A stretch of 64,000 nt of DNA from Streptomyces sp. NBC_01268 (GTDB taxonomy: Bacteria > Actinomycetota > Actinomycetes > Streptomycetales > Streptomycetaceae), in NCBI RefSeq assembly GCF_036240795.1, contig NZ_CP108454.1, positions 8,058,001 through 8,122,000 on the forward strand, read 5' to 3'. The notes below the pieces were generated by a model. It was not told where the DNA came from and did no database searches. It was given only the letters and a program-made list of their open reading frames with translations. Every line of letters starts with the position of its first letter. Position 1 is the first letter of the stretch. The translations under genes and the position numbers were made by a program. Below are positions 42,401 to 50,221 of the stretch, piece after piece.

Positions 42401-42510
42401 ACCACTTCTCGATGCTCGAGGAACACGCCGCGACCACCGCGCAAGCCGTCCACGACTGGCTCGATGGCCGGCCCGGCACCACCCACCACGTACAGGAGCC
42501 CACACCATGA
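30412..42510 (+). CDS. Modular type I polyketide synthase C: modules 6 and 7 with thioesterase
   Basis: 4032-aa terminal multienzyme. Domain order (residues approximate): Thr/Gly/Ala-rich extension 1-55, docking coiled coil 56-85, KS 86-510, AT 655-1010, DH 1029-1335, KR 1350-1760, ACP 1810-1890; KS 1919-2345, AT 2500-2850, DH 2871-3145, KR 3150-3585, ACP 3630-3705, TE 3743-4032. The ATG overlaps the stop of PKS B (ATGA at 30412), and no later in-frame ATG or GTG exists before the docking helix, so the 55-residue low-complexity leader (TGTTGT... pattern) seems to be translated. The TE ends the line, so the PKS is complete inside this window. Its own stop overlaps the next ATG. Confidence 0.96.
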   Translation: MTGTTGTTGTTGITGTTGTAGSSNTASAASNPGHPGTTATTATTGTTATPGTAPGSDKVLDSLKRLTAELRQTRKRLRDTQDAAREPIAVVGMACRYPGGVRTPEDLWRLVSQGRDAVSAFPTDRGWDLEALHGPDADAAGTSDAHAGGFLYDVADFDPAPFGIGPREATAMDPQQRLLLETAWEAFEHAGIDPATLRGSKTGVYAGIMYHDYAARLPELPEEVMGYLGTGTSGSIASGRVAYTFGLEGPAVTVDTACSSSLVALHLAVTALRRGECSLALAGGATVMASPLPFVDFSRQEGLASDGRCKSFSATADGTGWAEGAGMLLVERLSDARRLGHRVLAVIRGTAVNSDGASNGLTAPNGPAQQRVIRQALADAGLAAGDVTAVEAHGTGTKLGDPIEAQALLATYGAGRPEDRPLWLGSLKSNIGHTQAAAGVGGVMKMILALREEELPRTLHVDAPNPHVDWASGAVELLTQARPWPRGEAPRRAGVSSFGFSGTNAHVVVEEPPAADGVPEGAASARTTPPAEASRTADREAAAAEAADVPASAEAAAADAAGAPAASPGPATLWALSAVTEQALRAQAGKLSEHLRRHPGHRPVDVGYSLLTTRTALEHRAVLAGRDREELLRDLEAFASGRPTTALRHERTSPGPLAMMFTGGGSGRPGMGRDLYAAFPAFAEAFDAVCAELDRHLPHPLRPLVLGEGRGGGPGAEHADRLLAGQAYAQPALFAIEVALYRLFASWGVEPDHVLGHSGGELAAAHVAGVLTLPDAAALVAARGRLTQELAPGGAMVAVAASADEVRPLLTDGVEIAAVNSPGAVVLAGDEEPVTTLAAAFAGQGRRTRRIDVSYASHSARVEPMLDALRDAATGLDYRPPRIGFVSTVTGRPVDEKELCTPDYWVRNARRPVLFADAVRHLEGAGVRTFLELGPSAALTPMAEACLDGTGAAALSAQHADHDEVLAATTAAGRLHARGVTVDRHALFRGTGARSVELPTYAFQRTRHWLEAPARRRLDVSAAGLGFPDHPLLGASVTVADSEELLLTGRLAPGTQPWLSDHAVGDRVLLPGTAFLELALRAARQADCDTVDELTLTAPLVIPSDGAVLLQIRVGTPDGDGRRAIEVYAREESDLPDRAWARHASGVLSGAGQPADGVGDGPAGESPSGDRTGGGLGSGRSGEPRSGRPWSGDWPPAAATALDLNGLYDRLAAEGLRYGPAFQGLRAAWRREDETTAEVSLDAEQHRTAEAFGLHPALLDSALHALALGALPETADGPLLPFAWRGVRLHATGAGRARVRFTPAGAGAVSVEVADPAGRPLLSVASLALRPAGQLATSAPTTTREPLLRVLWSPFTVPTDAAAYGVTAPLDEALGATTATPPDTVLLPLLGPPTAATPAHAASEAAAYVLERVQAWLGAPHLADTRLVAVTSGAVAAAPDEDVTDLAHAAALGILRSAQSEHPGRIVLVDTDDPEALPRELPALLATDEPALALRMGRLLVPRLAPVPVPDVVLASDLDPASSAGHGLGPDGTVLITGGTGALGALLAHHLVVEHGVRGLLLTSRSGPAAPGAAELASRLEELGARVTVAACDASDRQALADLLAGIPQEHPLTAVVHAAGVLDDGTVEFLDRERIRAVMAPKADAAWHLHELTRDLDLAAFVLFSSAAGLLGAPGQANYAAANGFLDALAVHRRRLGLPALSLAWGLWEGASGMVADADDATRRRMARLGMRPIPAAEGLALFDAALTSGVPVAAPLHLDPRRAAADAASVPALLHDLVRPARRRSRSATADGRGHEGPAPVQGLAALPEADQLRELTALVRGEAAAVLGHAAAAEMADGRSFAELGFDSLGAIELRNRLTAATGLRLPTTMVFDHPTPGALAAHLRPRLFGPPTTAGRPGTPAPAPAHHRAASDRDEPIAVIGMACRYPGGVTSPEDLWELVVSGRDAVAEMPRDRGWDIDGLYDPAPDPAGRRRGTFSTRQGGFLDAAAEFDAGFFGISPREALAMDPQQRLLLEVSWEAIERARIDPRTVRGTGTGVFTGVMYHDYGSWVKQPPEEVEGYLGAGTAGSVASGRVAYALGLEGPAVTVDTACSSSLVALHLAAQALRAGECSLALAGGVTVMATPGPFIEFSRQRGLAPDGRCKSFAASADGTGWAEGVGVLLVERLSDARRLGHPVLAVVRGSAVNQDGASNGLTAPSGPAQQRVIRQALAAAGLTPGQVDAVEAHGTGTVLGDPIEAQALLATYASEHTARQPLWLGSLKSNIGHAQAAAGVGGLIKMVQAMRHGTLPRTLHVDQPTPHVDWSGDGVRLLTEPTIWPDTGAPRRAGVSSFGISGTNAHVIIEQAPEDVPADLPVPGQAPAPAEAPDQAAAPVTSPGADAALAAPVRPGDTQDEAEPWLLSAETPQALRAQARRLAAHARRSTSTPPSVAPSPSPSSPSEVTDRDLAFSLATTRGALRHRAAVLTGGGLLERAAALERFADTGATVPGQLVAGRAGEGTLAFLFSGQGSQRPGMGRELAATEPVFAEALEETCAAFAPFLEVPLRDVLFAEPGTPTASLLDRTEYTQPALFAIERALLRRLATWGLTPDVVAGHSVGEYVAAHAAGVLDLADAARLVAARGRLMQELPGDGAMTAVQATEEEVAPLLTDGVALAAVNGPASVVLSGDAVAVEAATARLAESGRRIRRLRVDRAFHSAHMDAMLDAFRHVVEETAFRPPTLPVVSTLTGRPATAEELCSPAYWVRQARQPVRFRDAVARLEADGATVFVEIGPGAVLTAAARDSLTDRDRAVVPLLRPGTPEPRALAAAVAEAHVGGAPVDWTAYFADSGARPVDLPTYAFQRRRYWLPAEPTASTESPQSTAPARVHPVLAPGVSAPDLAGTVFAGELDPRPLPWLDQHRVAGAALLPGAAVVELALRAGAELGCPVVADLVLESPLPVDGSGPVPLRLSVGEPDGGGARSFTLYAATGGADWSRHATGTLAPDADGTPAPVTAPWPPAAATPLGLDGAYERLTEAGLAYGPAFRGLRAAWRDGEDLLAEIVLPEDTAPGRFGIHPALLDAALHVLGLATDEASAPAALPFSWQGVRLHTTGARELRARLTPLTASGPSGPSRALGLHLTDRAGYPVLTATSLTLRPAPGATGSLFRLDWPALPLPLDQPLPLPLRQPLTEADDGRIADPTTWVVLGPDLPAPPTADEDGFAETLGTLTRVPDLSRVPVDADVVLVTFPESGDSPAPGPVLRALELVRGWLADERRKASRLVVVTRRAVATGGDEEDGPDLAQAPVWGLLGSAAAEHPGRFAVVDVDGTAASWRALPTAVAAGVDGVAIRDGQPRVPHLAPSASDPGDAASPFGPDGTVLITGAAGALGGLIARHLVSVHGVRRVLLVGRRADDPRFAALAAEVARQGATATVAGCDVGDRAALSALLDAVPAEYPVTGVVHCAGVLDDGVVASLTPERLERVLRAKAASAWHLHELTRERKVSAFVLFSSAAGLLGAPGQANYAAANTFLDALAAHRRAHGLPGVSLAWGPWALAGGMAGDAERRRTARAGVEALTPEQGLALFDAAVASESPDPVLAPLALTRGRLAAHADDPALPHPLRALARPRRQDRTPPSEEPTALTGPDRESALRELVRTETANVLGFPSPDEVDAHRSLPELGLDSLTAVELRNRLDRATGLRLAATVAFDHPTLPALVAHLRDELARGAASSAPQAEPALLAGPAPAPAPEPVRTPSPSPEDGVGALFRRARDTGRTLEGIELLRTASRFLPSFAHAADLPYLPEPVRLAAGDGIRLPLLCFPPVVALSGPHQFARFAGALRGRREVVALAQPGFRPGEPLPADWEAVVEVQTAAVRRYAAEGRVALLGYSSGGWIAHAVAARLARTGQPPHSLVLLDTYLQHETSPTLAAALTDGLFARHGEPATVEGPSLTAMGAYLRVFEDWSPTSPGTGTSTSPGTPTLFLRAARPPAGAEAEPRPSWAADATTQDTPGDHFSMLEEHAATTAQAVHDWLDGRPGTTHHVQEPTP
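30667..36085 (+). other. PKS module 6: KS-AT-DH-KR-ACP, atypical AT
   Basis: KS Cys at about residue 258. The AT has a malonyl-like framework ([16 protein letters not shown]) but carries GHSGGE (about 756) in place of GHSVGE, YASH (about 853) in place of HAFH, and GGGSG in place of GQGSQ. Extender choice is therefore uncertain: YASH hints at a branched unit. DH has [10 protein letters not shown] and [12 protein letters not shown] has [11 protein letters not shown] and NYAAAN; ACP has GFDSL. Expected output: a double bond. Confidence 0.88.
36166..42507 (+). other. PKS module 7 and thioesterase: KS-AT-DH-KR-ACP-TE
   Basis: KS Cys at about residue 2095. AT has GQGSQ, GHSVGE (about 2596) and RAFH: malonyl-type. 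DH has [10 protein letters not shown] and [12 protein letters not shown] has [11 protein letters not shown] and NYAAAN; ACP has GLDSL. The TE (from about 41640) is an alpha/beta hydrolase with nucleophile motif GYSSGG (Ser about 3873), LLDTY as the acidic region, and GDHFSML with the catalytic His. It should release the chain as an acid or lactone. Confidence 0.92.
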
Positions 42511-42962
42511 CCGACATCACCCCCGCCCTCGTCGAGAAGGCCTACATCGCCCTCCTCTCCTGCGACCGGGACGAGGCCTCCCAGTACTGGTCGGAGCACG
42601 TCCGCTTCTCCGTACCCGGCCGCCACGCCCAGGCCGGCTGGCACGAGGGGATCGACGAACTGCTGGCCTTCCGGCGGGCGTTGACGGACGCGGCCGGCGG
42701 CGACTTCCAGGTCGAACTGGTCACGTCCATGATCAGCGGCAACGAGTCGATGGACGTCGTCAAGGTCCACGCCCGGCGCCCGGGCGCCCCCGCCGACAGC
42801 ACCTCGCCCTTCGACGTCCTGGACGCCCTCGGAGTCCAGGTGTTCCGCTGGGAGGACGGCCGCGTCGTCGAGGGCCGCGCCGGCTTCTTCGGCGACGGGG
42901 CCACCAACTACGACCAGTGGTGGTCGCCCCTCGACGCGAACGGCAACCGCCGCGACCGGTGA
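42507..42962 (+). CDS. SnoaL/NTF2-like polyketide cyclase-type protein
   Basis: 151-aa protein of the size and pattern of the SnoaL-like NTF2 fold: an N-terminal helix ([20 protein letters not shown]), then [12 protein letters not shown], a central [15 protein letters not shown], and C-terminal strands [12 protein letters not shown] with GFFGDG. Family members include cyclases, isomerases and hydroxylase partners in polyketide pathways. The ATG overlaps the PKS C stop (ATGA), so it is translationally coupled to the thioesterase-bearing PKS and very probably acts on the released or ACP-bound chain. Catalytic residues cannot be assigned from sequence alone. A short GGTCC-GCCG-GGACC hairpin just after the stop could mark the operon end. 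Confidence 0.8.
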   Translation: MTDITPALVEKAYIALLSCDRDEASQYWSEHVRFSVPGRHAQAGWHEGIDELLAFRRALTDAAGGDFQVELVTSMISGNESMDVVKVHARRPGAPADSTSPFDVLDALGVQVFRWEDGRVVEGRAGFFGDGATNYDQWWSPLDANGNRRDR

Positions 42963-43091
42963 CGTGCATGGTCCGCCGGGACCGGGGCAGGCGGAGCTCA
43001 AGCGGGGCGATCCCGTGGTGAAAGGCACACGGAAGAGAAGGGCGGCCGTGATCCGCGGGCCGTCCTCGTCTACCGGAGGAGTTGTTTTCGC

Positions 43092-43460
43092 GTGACTGAG
43101 CACGTCTGGAACTACAAGTCGACCTCGGGCCATCTGGCCGGGACCGATCTGACCGGCTACAAGGTCGAGGCGACCGACGGCAGCATCGGCAAGGTGGACA
43201 AGCATTCCGACGAGGTCGACGACGCCTATCTGGTCGTGGACACCGGCGTCTGGATCTTCGGCAAGGAGGTCCTCCTGCCTGCCGCCGCCGTGGTCCGGAT
43301 CGACGTGGACGACCGCAGGATCTTCGTCGAACAGACGCGGGAGCAGGTCAAGGACGCTCCCGAGTTCCACCGTGAGAAGCACCTCGGCGATCCCGACTAC
43401 CGCCGTGAGCTGGGGACGTACTACGGACTGGGCGGCCCGTTCGGCGGCCCGATGCTCTGA
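43092..43460 (+). CDS. PRC-barrel domain protein
   Basis: 122-aa protein. A PRC-barrel (photosynthetic reaction centre/RimM-type beta barrel) spans about residues 15-85, with LTGYKVEATDGSIGKVDKHS and DAYLVVDTGVWIFGKEVLLP as core strands. The C-terminus is Gly/Pro rich (GLGGPFGGPML). The GTG start follows a strong GGAGGAG at 43075-43081. Such proteins are common in streptomycetes near stress genes; the role is not established. It converges on the Usp gene and the two share a strong hairpin. Confidence 0.85.
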   Translation: MTEHVWNYKSTSGHLAGTDLTGYKVEATDGSIGKVDKHSDEVDDAYLVVDTGVWIFGKEVLLPAAAVVRIDVDDRRIFVEQTREQVKDAPEFHREKHLGDPDYRRELGTYYGLGGPFGGPML

Positions 43461-43468
43461 GACCGGTG

Positions 43469-43509
43469 TGCGGGAGGGCCCGGACTCGACGAGTCCGGGC
43501 CCTCCCGCA
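43469..43509. terminator. Bidirectional intrinsic terminator, 19-bp stem
   Basis: A perfect 19-bp inverted repeat with a 3-nt GAC loop (core arms 43471-43487 and 43491-43507, extended by two pairs). It lies between the convergent PRC-barrel and Usp genes. There is no U-tract, as is usual for actinomycete terminators. Confidence 0.9.
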
Positions 43510-43562
43510 TCGTGTGGTGGATGCCGGGCCGCCGCGTCTGGGCCCGTACCGCGCCCACGGTC

Positions 43563-44375
43563 TCAGGCCGTCCTGCGGACGGTGACGACGGGGCAGTGCG
43601 CGTGCGTCATCACCGCCTGGCTCACCGATCCGAGGAGGAGTCCGGCCAAGCCGCCGCGCCCTCGGCTCCCGACCACCAGCAGCTGGGCCCGTTCGCTCGC
43701 CCGCAGCAGCGCGTCACGCGCTGCTGCGTCCACCGGCTCACGTCTGACGGTGACGTCCGGGTAGGCGTCGGCGCGGCCGGCGGTCGCCTGGCCCAGCAGC
43801 CGTTCCGCCGACTCCCGGGCCGTGCCCGGTGCGGCCTCGTCCGGCTGCCACGCGTGAACGGCCACGAGCTCCGTCCGGCGCTGCGCGGCTTCGGCGAAGG
43901 CGACGTCGGCGGCCTCGTCGCTGTCCGGCGAGCCGTCGATCCCCAGGACGACCGGCCCGTCCCCGGCCGACGCCCGGTGCGGCTCCCGGACCGTCATCAC
44001 CGGGCAGTGACCGCGCGCGGCCAAGGACACCGGGGTGGACCCCAGCATCAGGTTCGCGAGGCCTCCCGTGCCCCGGGAGGCGACGACGATCAGCTCCGCG
44101 GACCGCGACTCGGCTTCCAGCACGTGCCCCACGTCGCCGGTCACCACCGCTCCGTTCACCACGAGCCCGGGTTCCACGGCGCGGGCGTGGGAGACGGCTT
44201 CCTGGACCAGCGTCCGGGAGGCCGGGTCCGGCACCGCGAGCCTGGGTTTGATCGGCACCTCGGCATGCACCACGCGCAGCTCCGCGCCGCGCCGTACCGC
44301 CGACGCGGCGGCGGCTTCCACCGCGGCGAGGCTCATCGTCGAACCGTCCACGCCGACCACGACCAGATTGCCCAT
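43563..44375 (-). CDS. Tandem universal stress protein (UspA family)
   Basis: 270-aa protein made of two Usp domains. Domain 1 (1-140) begins VVVGVDGS and ends with ASRGTGGLANLMLGS; domain 2 (145-270) begins VVLGIDGSPDS and ends with GSRGRGGLAGLLLGS. Both carry the G-2x-G-9x-G-S/T nucleotide loop of ATP-binding Usp proteins. ATG at 44375 has GGAG 9 nt upstream. Cytoplasmic stress-response role by family; the precise function is unknown. It sits with PRC-barrel and arginine deiminase genes, a grouping suggestive of a hypoxia or dormancy response (inference). Confidence 0.92.
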   Translation of the reverse strand: MGNLVVVGVDGSTMSLAAVEAAAASAVRRGAELRVVHAEVPIKPRLAVPDPASRTLVQEAVSHARAVEPGLVVNGAVVTGDVGHVLEAESRSAELIVVASRGTGGLANLMLGSTPVSLAARGHCPVMTVREPHRASAGDGPVVLGIDGSPDSDEAADVAFAEAAQRRTELVAVHAWQPDEAAPGTARESAERLLGQATAGRADAYPDVTVRREPVDAAARDALLRASERAQLLVVGSRGRGGLAGLLLGSVSQAVMTHAHCPVVTVRRTA

Positions 44376-44489
44376 AGCTGGCTGCTCCGCTACTCCATCG
44401 CTGCACTGCTCCGGCTCCGGGTTCTCAGCCTGGCCCCGCCACCGGATCGCTGCAATTCCTCAGCACCACCGCACCACCGCACCGCCAAG

Positions 44490-44507
44490 CCGGGTCGGCC
44501 GACCCGG
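44490..44507. promoter_or_regulatory. 18-bp perfect palindrome, possible operator
   Basis: CCGGGTCGG followed directly by its reverse complement CCGACCCGG, with no spacer. It lies in the divergent gap between the Usp and antiporter genes and would suit a dimeric repressor. Confidence 0.5.
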
Positions 44508-44630
44508 GACAGGCCATCCCGACGGATCACCCGACGGGACAAAGGGTTCACACCGGCATAGATTTCTGATCCATCGGGCAGGCCGGTCCGACGCCTGCCG
44601 TCAGCTTCGACCATGGGCGCGATGAGGGCG

Positions 44631-44669
44631 GCCGGTCCGCCGTGGGCGCAAGGCCGACGGCGGACCGGC
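44631..44669 (+). promoter_or_regulatory. Leader hairpin before the arginine antiporter gene
   Basis: A 13-bp perfect inverted repeat (44631-44643 and 44657-44669) with a 13-nt loop ends 30 nt before the antiporter ATG. It would form a stable RNA structure near the ribosome site; it could equally be an operator. Confidence 0.5.
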
Positions 44670-44699
44670 TGCGGCCCCCGCGGCGCCACGAGGTGCGCC

Positions 44700-46160
44700 A
44701 TGACCCATGCCGACCAGCATGCCGACACCGCCCCGGGCGAGTCCCCGCCGACCGCCAAGCTGACGCTGCTGACGCTCACGGCGATGGTCGTCGGATCCAT
44801 GGTGGGCGCCGGCGTCTTCTCCCTTCCCCGGCGGTTCGCCCAGGAGACGGGCGTCGCCGGTGCGCTGATCGCCTGGGCGGTGGCGGGTGTCGGCATGCTG
44901 ATGCTCGCCTTCGTCTTCCAGACCCTCGCGGTGCGGCGACCCGACCTGGACGCCGGCGTCTACGCGTACGCCAAGGCGGGCTTCGGCGAGTACCTGGGCT
45001 TCTTCTCCGCCTTCGGGTACTGGGCGAGCGCCTGCGTGGGCAACGTGACCTACTGGGTGCTGATCATGTCCACGATCGGTGCGATCGCACCCGCCCTCGG
45101 TGACGGCGACACGGCCCTGGCGATCATCCTGTCCTCCGTCGGACTGTGGGGCTTCTTCCTCCTCATCCGCCGCGGGGTGAAGGAGGCGACGGCGATCAAC
45201 AGGATCGTGACCGTCGCCAAGCTGGTCCCGATCATCGTCTTCATCATCCTCGCGCTCGTCTTCTTCGAACCGTCCGTGTTCGCGGACAACTTCGGTGGCG
45301 CGGACTACGCGGGGTCGCTGTTCAACCAGGTGCGCGGGACGATGCTCGCGACCGTCTTCGTCTTCCTCGGTGTGGAGGGCGCCAGCGTCTACTCCCGCCA
45401 CGCCAAGCGCCGCGAGGACGTGGGGCGGGCGACCGTCCTGGGGTTCCTGAGCGTCTTCGCGATCTTCGCCTCCGTCACCATCGTGTCGTACGGCATCCTG
45501 CCGATGAGCGAGATCGCCCAGCTCCGCCAGCCCTCCATGGCCGGTGTCCTGGAGGCGGCGGTCGGCACCTGGGGGAAGGCGTTCGTCAGCGTCGGCCTGA
45601 TCATCTCCGTCCTCGGCGCCTATCTGGCCTGGACGCTGATGGCCGCGGAGGTGCTGTTCGTCGCCGCCAAGGACGACGACATGCCGCGCTTCCTCGGCCG
45701 GTCCAGCGGCGACGACGTACCCGTCCCCGCTCTGTTGTTCACCACGGCCCTCAGCCAGATCGTCCTGGTCGTCACGGCCTTCTCCGACGACGCGTTCAAC
45801 TTCGCCCTCGACCTGACCAGCGCACTGAGCCTGATCCCCTTCCTGCTGGCCGCCGCGTTCGCCGTGAAGATCGCGCTGAGACCGGAACGGGAGAGGGTGA
45901 CGGGCCGGACCACCCGCCGGGAACTGGTCGTCGCCGTCGTCGCCACCGTCTACACGGCCTTCCTGCTCTACGCGGCGGGGCTCAAGTTCGTCCTCGTCTC
46001 CTTCATCGTCTACGCCCCCGCCACGTTCCTGTTCGTCAAGGCCCGCCGCGAGCAGAACCGGCGGCTCTTCTCGCCCAAGGAGGGCGTCATCTGCGCGGTC
46101 TCGGTCGCCGGGGCCGTCCTCGGGGTCGTCGCCCTCGCCGCCGACTGGATCGAGCTGTGA
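44700..46160 (+). CDS. arcD: Basic amino acid antiporter (arginine/ornithine, ArcD-like APC family)
   Basis: 486-aa APC-superfamily membrane protein with about 12-13 hydrophobic spans. The signature [17 protein letters not shown] at residues 28-44 is the substrate-binding first helix of basic amino acid antiporters. ATG 44700 is preferred over an in-frame ATG at 44613 because GAGG precedes it and the intervening residues are basic and low-complexity and overlap a leader hairpin. Family function: import of arginine in exchange for ornithine. This fits the arginine deiminase gene 43 bp downstream, with which it probably forms an operon. Ornithine carbamoyltransferase and carbamate kinase genes of the full pathway are not in the window. 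Confidence 0.85.
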   Translation: MTHADQHADTAPGESPPTAKLTLLTLTAMVVGSMVGAGVFSLPRRFAQETGVAGALIAWAVAGVGMLMLAFVFQTLAVRRPDLDAGVYAYAKAGFGEYLGFFSAFGYWASACVGNVTYWVLIMSTIGAIAPALGDGDTALAIILSSVGLWGFFLLIRRGVKEATAINRIVTVAKLVPIIVFIILALVFFEPSVFADNFGGADYAGSLFNQVRGTMLATVFVFLGVEGASVYSRHAKRREDVGRATVLGFLSVFAIFASVTIVSYGILPMSEIAQLRQPSMAGVLEAAVGTWGKAFVSVGLIISVLGAYLAWTLMAAEVLFVAAKDDDMPRFLGRSSGDDVPVPALLFTTALSQIVLVVTAFSDDAFNFALDLTSALSLIPFLLAAAFAVKIALRPERERVTGRTTRRELVVAVVATVYTAFLLYAAGLKFVLVSFIVYAPATFLFVKARREQNRRLFSPKEGVICAVSVAGAVLGVVALAADWIEL

Positions 46161-46203
46161 CCCGTCCCGCCCCGCATCCGCCACGCCACCGGAAAGGCTG
46201 CCC

Positions 46204-47469
46204 ATGACCACCCCCGAGACCGGCACCGCCAAGGCCCCGCTCGGCGTCCACTCCGAGGTCGGACGACTCCGCAAGGTGCTCGTCTGCTCCCCGGGACTCG
46301 CTCACCGCCGGCTGACCCCGACCAACTCCGACGACCTCCTCTTCGACGACGTGATGTGGGTGGAGAACGCCCAGCGCGACCACGCCGACTTCGTCAACAA
46401 GCTCACCCAACGGGGCGTCGAGGTCGTCGAGCTGCACAACCTCCTCGCCGAGACGATGGCCATCGCCGAGGCCCGGTCGTGGCTCCTGGACCGGAAGATC
46501 GTGCCCAACGAGGTGGGCCTCGGGCTCGTCGACGACACCCGCGCCTACCTCGACTCCCTCGCGCCGCGCGCACTCGCCGAGTTCCTCATCGGCGGGCTGT
46601 CCACCGCGGACCTGCCGGAGGACTTCCGCTCGGGGTACGTGGCCCTGGCCCGGGAGGGCATCGGCGCCCGCGAGTACCTGATGCCGCCGCTGCCCAACAC
46701 CCTGTACACCCGCGACACCACCTGCTGGCTGTACGGGGGGCTCACGCTGAACCCGCTGTACTGGCCGGCCCGGCACGGCGAGACCCTCCTGATGAAGGCC
46801 GTGTACACCTTCCACCCGGACTACAAGGGCTCGACCGTCTGGTGGGGCGACCCGGAGCGGGACTGGGGCCAGGCGACGTTCGAGGGCGGCGACATCATGC
46901 CCGTCGGAAACGGCGTCGTCCTCATGGGGATGAGCGAGCGCACCTCCCGCCAGGCCATCACCCAGGTCGCCCGCTCGCTCTTCGAGAAGGGGGCCGCCGA
47001 AAGGGTCGTCGTCGCCGGCATGCCGAAGCTCCGCTCGGCCATGCACCTGGACACCGTCTTCACCTTCGCCGACCGCGACATCGTCACCCTGTACCCGGCG
47101 ATCATGGACGCCGTCCACACCTTCTCGCTGCGCCCCGGCGACAAGGCCCCCGGAGTCGAGATCACCGACGAGGGCGACGCCCGCTTCGTCGACGTCGTGG
47201 CCAAGGCCCTCGGCCTGCCGCAGCTGCGCGTGATCGAGACGGGGGGCGACGTCTACGCCTCCGAGCGGCAGCAGTGGGACAGCGGGAACAACGCCGTCGC
47301 GCTGGAGCCGGGCGTCGTCTTCACGTACGACCGCAACACCCAGACGAACACGCTGCTGCGCAAGGCGGGAGTCGAGGTCGTCACCATCGTCGGCGCCGAA
47401 CTCGGCCGCGGTCGCGGCGGTGGCCACTGCATGACCTGCCCGTTGATCCGCGACGCCGTCGACTTCTGA
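46204..47469 (+). CDS. arcA: Arginine deiminase
   Basis: 421 aa, close to the usual family length of about 410. It hydrolyses arginine to citrulline and ammonia. Family motifs are all visible: [19 protein letters not shown] at the N-terminus, [13 protein letters not shown], the HLDTVF histidine motif, and the catalytic cysteine in GGGHCMTCP near the C-terminus. GGAAAGG precedes the ATG. It follows the antiporter gene and should convert imported arginine, giving ammonia and, with downstream enzymes encoded elsewhere, ATP under low oxygen or acid. Confidence 0.97.
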   Translation: MTTPETGTAKAPLGVHSEVGRLRKVLVCSPGLAHRRLTPTNSDDLLFDDVMWVENAQRDHADFVNKLTQRGVEVVELHNLLAETMAIAEARSWLLDRKIVPNEVGLGLVDDTRAYLDSLAPRALAEFLIGGLSTADLPEDFRSGYVALAREGIGAREYLMPPLPNTLYTRDTTCWLYGGLTLNPLYWPARHGETLLMKAVYTFHPDYKGSTVWWGDPERDWGQATFEGGDIMPVGNGVVLMGMSERTSRQAITQVARSLFEKGAAERVVVAGMPKLRSAMHLDTVFTFADRDIVTLYPAIMDAVHTFSLRPGDKAPGVEITDEGDARFVDVVAKALGLPQLRVIETGGDVYASERQQWDSGNNAVALEPGVVFTYDRNTQTNTLLRKAGVEVVTIVGAELGRGRGGGHCMTCPLIRDAVDF

Positions 47470-47773
47470 ACGGAGGAGCGGAGGGAACGGAGGGAGCGAC
47501 GGGGACGGAGGGCGGCGGAGGGAGCGACGGGAACGGAGGGAGCGACGCGAACAGAGGTCGGCGGGCGGAGTGCCGGTGTCGGAGGAGCGGTGCGATCACG
47601 GAGTCGGGGCGTCCCGTCATGCGGCTGGTGTCTGTTGCGCCGCCGTCCTATCGTCCTGTCGTTCGGCATGCGTTCACGCGGGAAGAGGGCCGATGCCGGC
47701 CGCCGTTCGGCATCGGCCGGGAGCCTCGACTCGCTCAGCCTCCCCCTGCTCCCCTTCCTCCAGGACGGACATC
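47470..47773. other. 304-bp intergenic region with purine-rich repeats and a hairpin
   Basis: No gene seen. The first 90 bp are a degenerate repeat of GGAGGGA and GCGACGG elements. Nearer the next gene there is an 11-bp hairpin (47688-47718). No convincing -35/-10 pair was found. Confidence 0.5.
47688..47718 (+). promoter_or_regulatory. Inverted repeat upstream of the lamin-tail protein gene
   Basis: Arms GCCGATGCCG (47689-47698) and CGGCATCGGC (47708-47717) pair perfectly, with one more G-C pair outside and a 9-nt loop. It ends 56 nt before the start codon, so it may lie in the 5' leader or be an operator. Confidence 0.5.
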
Positions 47774-49216
47774 GTGCTCGAAGTGCGTGCTCTCGGCGGG
47801 CGTCGTCGCCTCGCCCCATCCCGGCCCGTCCGGCAGCGTCTGGCCGTCGCGGGCTCCGTCATGGCCGCCGCCTTGGCGATGACGGCGCCCGTCGCCCAGG
47901 CGGCTCCGGCGGACGACATCCGCATCAACGAGGTGGTGACGACCGGCAGCGTCAACGACTCGATCGAGCTGTTCAACAAGGGCACGGCCGCCGTGGACGT
48001 CTCCGGCTGGATCCTCAAGGACGACAACAACAGCTCGAAGTTCACCGTCCCGTCCGGTACGACGCTCGCCGCGGGTGCGGTCCGCGCCTTCGACGTCTCC
48101 GCGTCGTTCGGTCTCGGCTCGGGTGACAAGGCCCGCCTGTACCTGCCCGGCGGCAGCACCCTCGTCGACAGCTTCACCTGGAGCAGCCACTCCGCGCCGT
48201 CCTGGTCGCGCTGCCCGGACGGCACCGGCGCCTTCGGCCAGGCGTCGCTGACGCTCGGCGCGCCGAACAACTGCGGCTCCGGCGGCGGTACGGGCCCGCA
48301 GGCCTGGCCCGGCGGCAGCACGGTGGCGACGGCCGACGGCTCCAACGTGTTCGGTGCGGACCTCAGCGGTCTGTACGAGGAGGGCTCCGTGCTGTGGGGC
48401 GCCCAGAACTCGGGCAAGCTGTGGCGCCTGGTGCGTGACGGCTCCGGCGGATGGCGCCCGGACACCGCGAACGGCTGGACCTCCGGCAAGACCCTGCGCT
48501 TTCCCGGCGGCACCGGCTCGCCCGACAGCGAGGCCGTCGCCCTGACCGGAGCGGGCGCCGCGGGCGGCGCGTACGTCGCCAGCGAGCGGAACGGCGACGC
48601 GTCCGGCACCAGCCGCCTCTCCGTCCTGCGCTACGACGTCACCACCGGCACCGGCAGCACCCTCACCGCCACGAAGGAGTGGAACCTGACCGCCGGCCTG
48701 CCGGCCGTGGGCTCGAACGCCGGCTTCGAGGCCCTCACGTGGATCCCCGACGCCACCCTGACGGCCGCGGGCTTCAAGGACGAGTCGACGGGCGCGGCCT
48801 ACGACCCCAGCCGCTTCGGCGCGCACACCGGCGGCGTGTTCTTCGTCGGTGTCGAAGGCACCGGATCGGTCCACGGGTACGTGCTGGAGGACGGCGGCGC
48901 CGCCACCCGCGTCGCCACGATCGGCAGCGGCATGGCCGGTGTGATGGAGCTCCAGTGGGAGCCGCAGGCCGCGCGCCTGTGGCTGGTCTGCGACGACACC
49001 TGCTCCGGCCAGCACCGCACGATGAAGATCGGCGCCTCCGGCGGCTTCGCCCTGGACGCAGTCCACAACCGCCCGGCCGGCATGTCCAACCTGAACAACG
49101 AGGGCTTCGCGCTCGCCGCGGCCGACGAGTGCGTCGGCGGCACCAAGCCGGTCTACTGGGCCGACGACGGCAACACCAGCGGCCATGCGATCCGCAGGGG
49201 CACCGTCACCTGCTGA
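47774..49216 (+). CDS. Secreted lamin-tail-domain protein with C-terminal propeller-like region
   Basis: 480-aa protein. The frame is open upstream, but the GTG at 47774 gives a classic signal peptide: basic n-region ([18 protein letters not shown]), hydrophobic core (VAGSVMAAALAMTAPV) and AQA|AP cleavage. Residues about 40-145 form a lamin-tail (LTD) domain: IRINEVVTTG, SIELFNKGTAAVDVSGW, DSFTWSSH. After a Gly-rich linker, the rest resembles a beta-propeller of the kind in esterase-like phytase or SdiA-regulated proteins (DSEAVALTG, FEALTWIPD, NNEGFALAA). LTD domains occur in secreted nucleases and surface proteins; no catalytic residues are evident here. Alone between the arginine genes and the macrodomain operon. 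Confidence 0.8.
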   Translation: MLEVRALGGRRRLAPSRPVRQRLAVAGSVMAAALAMTAPVAQAAPADDIRINEVVTTGSVNDSIELFNKGTAAVDVSGWILKDDNNSSKFTVPSGTTLAAGAVRAFDVSASFGLGSGDKARLYLPGGSTLVDSFTWSSHSAPSWSRCPDGTGAFGQASLTLGAPNNCGSGGGTGPQAWPGGSTVATADGSNVFGADLSGLYEEGSVLWGAQNSGKLWRLVRDGSGGWRPDTANGWTSGKTLRFPGGTGSPDSEAVALTGAGAAGGAYVASERNGDASGTSRLSVLRYDVTTGTGSTLTATKEWNLTAGLPAVGSNAGFEALTWIPDATLTAAGFKDESTGAAYDPSRFGAHTGGVFFVGVEGTGSVHGYVLEDGGAATRVATIGSGMAGVMELQWEPQAARLWLVCDDTCSGQHRTMKIGASGGFALDAVHNRPAGMSNLNNEGFALAAADECVGGTKPVYWADDGNTSGHAIRRGTVTC

Positions 49217-49224
49217 GCCGGTTG

Positions 49225-49245
49225 CGCCGCGTCGAAAGCGCGGCG
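49225..49245 (+). terminator. Possible intrinsic terminator
   Basis: A 7-bp GC stem (CGCCGCG/CGCGGCG) with a 7-nt loop lies 9 nt after the lamin-tail gene stop. Confidence 0.4.
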
Positions 49246-49408
49246 GCGGCGCGGTGACGGTCGTGGTGACCGCGTGGGCCCGAGCGGGCCCGAGGGCGTC
49301 CGGCCCGGCGAAAGCCGGTGTCGGGCGCCCTTCGGCGTGCGGGGAATCCGGGTCGCCGACCGCGCGGAAGAGGTGAGGGGCTGTCAGCACCCCATCGGCC
49401 CGGCGGCG

Positions 49409-49431
49409 TTGTCAGTGGCCCCCACTAACGT
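49409..49431 (+). promoter_or_regulatory. PafBC/RecA-independent DNA-damage-type promoter
   Basis: The sequence reads TTGTCAGTG, an 8-nt spacer, then TAACGT. This matches at every defined position the motif known from mycobacteria for RecA-independent, PafBC-activated DNA-damage promoters (TTGTCRGTG-N8-TAnnnT). It lies 43 bp before the macrodomain ATG, so transcription would start near 49438 and leave a short leader. This suggests the macro and UDG-ART genes respond to DNA damage. Confidence 0.75.
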
Positions 49432-49473
49432 CGGAGGTGTTGGAAGAGGCTGTTCCTGACAGGGGGATATGTG

Positions 49474-50151
49474 ATGGCTGAGGGCTGCGCGGAGACGACG
49501 CTCAGGGTGGTTCTGACGGACGTCAACGACGGCGTGGTGAAGGCGTGGCGAGCGGCGTTCGCCGACACGCCGGGCATCGAGATCCGCCGTGGTTCGATCC
49601 TCGACGAGAACGTGGACGCGTGGGTCACGCCGACGAACGCGGCGGGCAGGATGGACGGCGGGGTCGACGCCGTGATCAAGCGGCATCTCGGTGCGGGTAT
49701 CCAACTGCGGGTGCAGCGGGCGATCAAGGACAGGTTCGCCGGGGGCATGCCGGTGGGCAGCGCCGTGTGCGTCCCGTCGGGGGCGACCGTCCCTCGCTTC
49801 GTGATCTCCACGCCGACGATGGTGGCCTCCTCGCAGAACGTGAGCGAGACCCTGAACGTGGCGATGGCCTGTGCGGCCGCCTTCCAGGCCGTGCACCGGC
49901 AGAACCGGCGGGCGCCGGGAAGCATCCGCTCGGTCGCGCTGGTCGGGATGGGCGCGCGGACCGGCGGCGTGCCGGCCCGGGTCTGCGCGAATCTGATGTG
50001 GACCGGCTACACGCTCTTCCACGACCACTGGTTCGAGGACGACGACGAGCTGCGCGCCACGATCACCACCCAGCTCGCCGGCATCGAGCAGGCTCCGGCC
50101 ACGACGAGGGTGCGGATCACGCCGCCGAAAGGGCATTCCTTTCGCCGCTGA
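49474..50151 (+). CDS. Macrodomain protein (ADP-ribose binding or hydrolase)
   Basis: 225-aa protein whose core is a macrodomain. Visible signatures are IEIRRGSILDENVDAWVTP, then the substrate loop PTNAAGRMDGGVDAVIKRHLG (residues about 50-70), and the second loop ALVGMGARTGGVPARVCAN near 160. The family binds ADP-ribose, and many members remove it from proteins or DNA. A GTG at 49471 is also in frame; ATG 49474 gives better spacing (7 nt) from AGGGGG. It is first in an operon with the UDG-ART fusion 70 bp downstream: an ADP-ribose eraser next to a writer is the logic of DarTG-type toxin-antitoxin pairs. Whether it acts on the partner's product is inference. Confidence 0.85.
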   Translation: MAEGCAETTLRVVLTDVNDGVVKAWRAAFADTPGIEIRRGSILDENVDAWVTPTNAAGRMDGGVDAVIKRHLGAGIQLRVQRAIKDRFAGGMPVGSAVCVPSGATVPRFVISTPTMVASSQNVSETLNVAMACAAAFQAVHRQNRRAPGSIRSVALVGMGARTGGVPARVCANLMWTGYTLFHDHWFEDDDELRATITTQLAGIEQAPATTRVRITPPKGHSFRR

Positions 50152-50221
50152 CGCCGGGCCCGCCGCGCCGACCGCCGGCCCTGACCCCCTCTCCGCCACG
50201 ACGACCGGGAGTTCCTCCTCC

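Larger units (their letters stand above)
44376..44699. promoter_or_regulatory. Divergent regulatory gap between usp and the arginine antiporter gene
   Basis: 324 bp without a gene. It holds an 18-bp perfect palindrome at 44490-44507, a weak DevR/DosR-like half-dyad (GGGACAAAGGGTTC near 44536), a TAGATT hexamer at 44559-44564 that could be a -10 for the rightward genes, and a 13-bp hairpin just before the antiporter start. The regulator is not identifiable. Confidence 0.4.

Noticed and set aside
43511..43562. tRNA or other RNA gene near the strong hairpin
   Set aside because: The hairpin is a simple terminator; no cloverleaf or conserved tRNA loops were found here or elsewhere in the window.
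44613..44699. Earlier start for the arginine antiporter
   Set aside because: The extra residues are Arg/Gly rich and span the leader hairpin; ATG 44700 has a better ribosome site and normal N-terminus.
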